Source of the DNA: VFJL01 sp043752345
Lineage (GTDB): Bacteria; Pseudomonadota; Gammaproteobacteria; Burkholderiales; Nitrosomonadaceae
Assembly (NCBI GenBank): GCA_043752345.1
Contig: JAYUYT010000021.1
Coordinates: forward strand, 1 to 36,117
Direction of reading: 5' to 3'
Length of the DNA stretch: 36,117 nucleotides
Every line of letters starts with the position of its first letter. The stretch's first letter is position 1. The translations under genes were made by a program, and so were the position numbers. The notes beneath the pieces were generated by a model that saw nothing but the letters and a program-made list of their open reading frames with translations, had not been told where the DNA came from and did not search any database. Shown in pieces: positions 33,734 through 36,117 of the stretch.

Positions 33734-34568
33734 CGTAAAATTTCTCGTCATCCACTGCCCGTATCAGCAAATCGTAACCGCTGGTGCGACCGGGTAGCCA
33801 CGCCTTGAGCCCTTCCAGTTCCAGCAGCGGCCGTACCTGCGCATCCTGCCAGTCCATTGCCAGCAGCAATTCGGTAAAACGTGCCGCCATTTCAGCGCTT
33901 GCCGCAGATATGCCACAGATCGAAGTAAAGTTGCAGTGATCGTAGCTGCCGCTGCGCGCCACGATCCGGGTGGCACCTGCCGGCAGTACACCTTCGCGCG
34001 CGAAAGCCAGATAATTGCCGTCGATCATCCAGGCAGCGTCGATCTCCCCAGCGATCAGGGCCAGTGCCGCCGCACGCTCGCCGCCGATATGGTCGCCGTG
34101 TTTGCCGCTCAGTTCATCGAAACGCCGCGCCGTATAGTCACGCCCGGCAAGCAGTCCTTGCACACGCAGATGATCGCGCGGAATCAGGTTGGCCTGGGGT
34201 GAATCCAGCGCACCGAAACCAATCACCTGCCCCGCCAGGGCGGACAGATCTTCTGTAGTTGCAACACGGGAATCGGAGCGCACTACCAGCACTGAACAAA
34301 GATCGCGGTCGCTGTCGCGCATCGCCAGCGCGCGCGCCTCCAGTCCGCGCGCACGCGCCATGCGCTCCGCCCTGACCCAGGCCAGCGGCGAATTCCAGGC
34401 AAGATCGATGCTGCCATCGAACTGCGCTTCCACCTGGCGCTCGTAATTGGAATAAAGCACATAATCAAGTTCGAAATCGTGCCGCCGGAAATATTCCTTG
34501 AATCCTTCCCAGATGGTCACCACTTTTGGTGCATAGGCAACCGCACCCAGCAGCAATGGTTTTGCCAT
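33693..34568 (-). CDS. PhnD-like solute-binding protein without signal peptide
   Basis: A type 2 periplasmic-binding-fold protein of 291 residues, PhnD/SsuA-like: LLLGAVAYAPKVVTIWEGF, FDGSIDLAWNSPLAWVRAER, GQVIGFGALDSPQANLIPRD and GEIDAAWMIDGNY. The start at 34568 has AGGAA about 7 bases upstream; the frame is open to 34739 but inside the preceding gene. The mature-like sequence begins at once with no signal peptide, lipobox or TM helix, and no permease or ATPase gene is nearby, so it is probably cytoplasmic and not part of a classical ABC importer. It lies between the flavoprotein and the diiron gene. Confidence 0.85.
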   Translation of the reverse strand: MAKPLLLGAVAYAPKVVTIWEGFKEYFRRHDFELDYVLYSNYERQVEAQFDGSIDLAWNSPLAWVRAERMARARGLEARALAMRDSDRDLCSVLVVRSDSRVATTEDLSALAGQVIGFGALDSPQANLIPRDHLRVQGLLAGRDYTARRFDELSGKHGDHIGGERAAALALIAGEIDAAWMIDGNYLAFAREGVLPAGATRIVARSGSYDHCNFTSICGISAASAEMAARFTELLLAMDWQDAQVRPLLELEGLKAWLPGRTSGYDLLIRAVDDEKFYDAAGNILVTDYRY

Positions 34569-34578
34569 TTCGCGTTTC

Positions 34579-35697
34579 CTACTCAAACACCGGCATGCCG
34601 CAAACGGCTTTGCCGATGAAATCAAACAGCACATCGGAAGTCGGTGCCATGATCGAGGCTGCGCGCGCATCACGGAAATAGCGCTCGACCCCCACATCCT
34701 TGCGGAATGCGGCACCGCCGCACACGCGCATGGCGGCATCTGTGACTTCCAGCGCAGCTTCCGCTGCCGCGGCTTTGGTCTGCATCACCCGTAACATCGC
34801 ATCGGCACGGCCATTTGCCAGCGCCACCAGAGTATCGTCACGCAGGGTGCGCGCCATGTCTGCGCGGATACGCGCACGTGCGAGATAAGCCCTGACGGTG
34901 GGCAGATCTGCCAACGCACTGCCCAGATGTTCAAATTTGCTGGCGCTCGCATGGGCGCACGCACGCTCGAGCGCTGCCTCCATTATTCCTTGCGAACAGG
35001 AAGCGATCAGTACCGAGAACGTCGGTAACACTACGCTGAGCATGATGTCGAAGCCGCCGCCGTCTCTGCCCAGCATGGCGGAGGCAGGCAGCCGCAGCGC
35101 TTTACAGGAAAGCGGTGAGGAGCCGTTGCCGCGCAGTCCCATGCCGTCGAACAGTTTGGGCTGGCTCAGCCCCGCTGTCTTGCTGTCGACCAGCCACAAG
35201 GTGCTGGCGCCGACAGCTTTAGCCGGTGGCGATGACCACACGTAGGAATCGGCTTCGCCTGCAGCAGTCACCATGGTCTTGTCGCAATCGAGCAGATAAG
35301 CATCGCCGTCCGGACGAGCACTGCCGACCGCTGCCCAGAAGTGGCTGCGGGAACCCGCATCGGACCAGGCCAAAGTCGTCAGATGGCGGCCGGCGGCAAT
35401 TTCGCGCCGGATCGAATCGGCGCCAAACTTTTCGAGCACGCTCGTGCCGCAATAATGCATGGTCACCACCATGGCGGTGGAAGGACACGCCCTGGCAATG
35501 CGCTCGACCACCTGCGCTGTCGCAGCCAGATCAAGCCCCATGCCACCTACCTCGGTCGCACTTACTAGGCCCAGCAAACCAGCTTCGCCGAGTGCAGCAA
35601 TAGCAGCGCGCGGAAACGCAGCATCGCGATCCGTGGCGACAGCCGCCGGTTCGATGATGTCGCGAATAACGGTATCAAGCTTCTCAAGATATGGCAT
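34579..35697 (-). CDS. Acyl-CoA dehydrogenase-like flavoprotein
   Basis: A 372-residue protein with the acyl-CoA dehydrogenase fold (FAD or FMN binding): N-terminal helices with ALGEAGLLGLVSATEVGGMG, a middle beta domain (TLAWSDAGSRSHFW, DKTMVTAAGEADSYVW) and a C-terminal helical bundle (EVTDAAMRVCGGAAFRKDVG, YFRDARAASIMAPTSDVL). At the place of the usual catalytic Glu (YEGT) it reads MAPTS, and the alternative site of isovaleryl-type enzymes also lacks Glu. It is thus more like DszC-type flavin monooxygenases or a non-dehydrogenase. The ATG at 35697 has AAGGG nearby; a further ATG at 35784 is open but unlikely. It opens the three-gene operon. Confidence 0.85.
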   Translation of the reverse strand: MPYLEKLDTVIRDIIEPAAVATDRDAAFPRAAIAALGEAGLLGLVSATEVGGMGLDLAATAQVVERIARACPSTAMVVTMHYCGTSVLEKFGADSIRREIAAGRHLTTLAWSDAGSRSHFWAAVGSARPDGDAYLLDCDKTMVTAAGEADSYVWSSPPAKAVGASTLWLVDSKTAGLSQPKLFDGMGLRGNGSSPLSCKALRLPASAMLGRDGGGFDIMLSVVLPTFSVLIASCSQGIMEAALERACAHASASKFEHLGSALADLPTVRAYLARARIRADMARTLRDDTLVALANGRADAMLRVMQTKAAAAEAALEVTDAAMRVCGGAAFRKDVGVERYFRDARAASIMAPTSDVLFDFIGKAVCGMPVFE

Positions 35698-36117
35698 GGC
35701 ACCCTTGCACAGAAAATGGGGCGCTGCCGCATGATACGATAAAACAGACGAGACCCTTGCTGCCGCGAAATGAAAATCGCGCAACAGGAATCAGGATTGA
35801 ATGCTACGGTTGTTGGCACACCTCAATCTGTCTGCTGACCTGCACGTTGGCAGCGCTTGGAACGGCATATCCCGTCGTGCTTTTTCTCCGGTCAGCCACA
35901 CACAGGCTGTCTGACCCGACTCGCTCCCGCTAGGGAGGTCAAATCGGCGTTACGGCGGACCAAACGGAGACAAGCACAACAGTCGCAGCAGTTTACCAGA
36001 ACCTGCAGTCATGTAATACCGTAGATACTCTGTTCGAGGACAAGCATTTTTCTGTAATTTTTCACTTTCCGCCTTATGCTGGGATAGCGTAAAAGCGGGT
36101 GTTATCGAAGGGCTTGT
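35698..36117. other. Non-coding end of window
   Basis: No supported gene lies in these 420 bases; short open frames here lack ribosome-binding sites and homology. The part near 35700-35790 should carry the promoter of the acyl-CoA dehydrogenase-like gene, but no clear -35/-10 pair stands out. GGTCAG at 35890-35895 and CTGACC at 35911-35916, with AGCC/GGCT inside, form a small hairpin without a T-run. A gene to the right may begin beyond the window. Confidence 0.6.

Overview
The window is most likely chromosomal DNA from a betaproteobacterium. The protein types and operon structures resemble Nitrosomonadales such as Gallionellaceae; this is an inference from protein style, as there is no rRNA or other taxonomic marker. 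Nearly all of it is tightly packed coding sequence, mostly on the minus strand. I saw no tRNA, rRNA or CRISPR array.

Layout. (1) 1-2510 is a nested mobile-element scar: an IS110-family element (transposase 18-1079) abuts a truncated IS3-family element (orfB/orfA, about 1293-2290), which itself cuts off the 5' fragment of a class II ribonucleotide reductase gene (nrdJ, about 2291-2510). (2) 2605-14079 is a complete bidirectional NAD-reducing [NiFe]-hydrogenase locus. hupE is on the plus strand. Convergent to it is one compact minus-strand operon read in the order hypC-hypA-hypB-hypD-hypF-hypE-hoxF-hoxU-hoxY-hoxH-hoxW, with stop/start overlaps at most junctions. HypA/B deliver Ni, HypC/D/E/F build the Fe(CN)2CO group, HoxW trims HoxH, and HoxFU (diaphorase) with HoxYH (hydrogenase) couple H2 to NAD(H).

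(3) 14153-24301 is a minus-strand stress and regulation block: a small c-type cytochrome, an HPF-like ribosome hibernation protein, a CBS-pair protein, a BCAM0308-like protein, a DUF2934 protein, an RpoS-type sigma factor, a NarL-type response regulator, a PAS histidine kinase, a CheB-CheR fusion, a phosphoribosyltransferase and a PolX-family DNA polymerase. (4) 24334-24474 is a MITE-like inverted-repeat element. 24556-28315 continues the stress theme with a Zn alcohol dehydrogenase, a PEBP protein, two Hsp20 chaperones (one with a good sigma-32-type promoter), a helix-hairpin-helix hypothetical and a tiny two-TM protein. The gene set recalls the low-oxygen-activated island of Burkholderia, which would fit the hydrogenase next door.

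(5) 28529-31610 is a plus-strand AmmeMemoRadiSam cassette (Memo, AMMECR1, radical SAM) plus an alpha/beta hydrolase, coupled by overlaps; its biological role is not established. (6) 31614-32414 is a SPOUT RNA methyltransferase. (7) 32513-35697 is a three-gene minus-strand operon that I cannot match to a described pathway: an acyl-CoA-dehydrogenase-like flavoprotein without the usual catalytic Glu, a PhnD-like solute-binding protein without a signal peptide, and a fusion of a Cys-less TusA-like domain to a ferritin-like diiron domain. This is the best candidate for an undescribed system here. The last 420 bases hold no supported gene.
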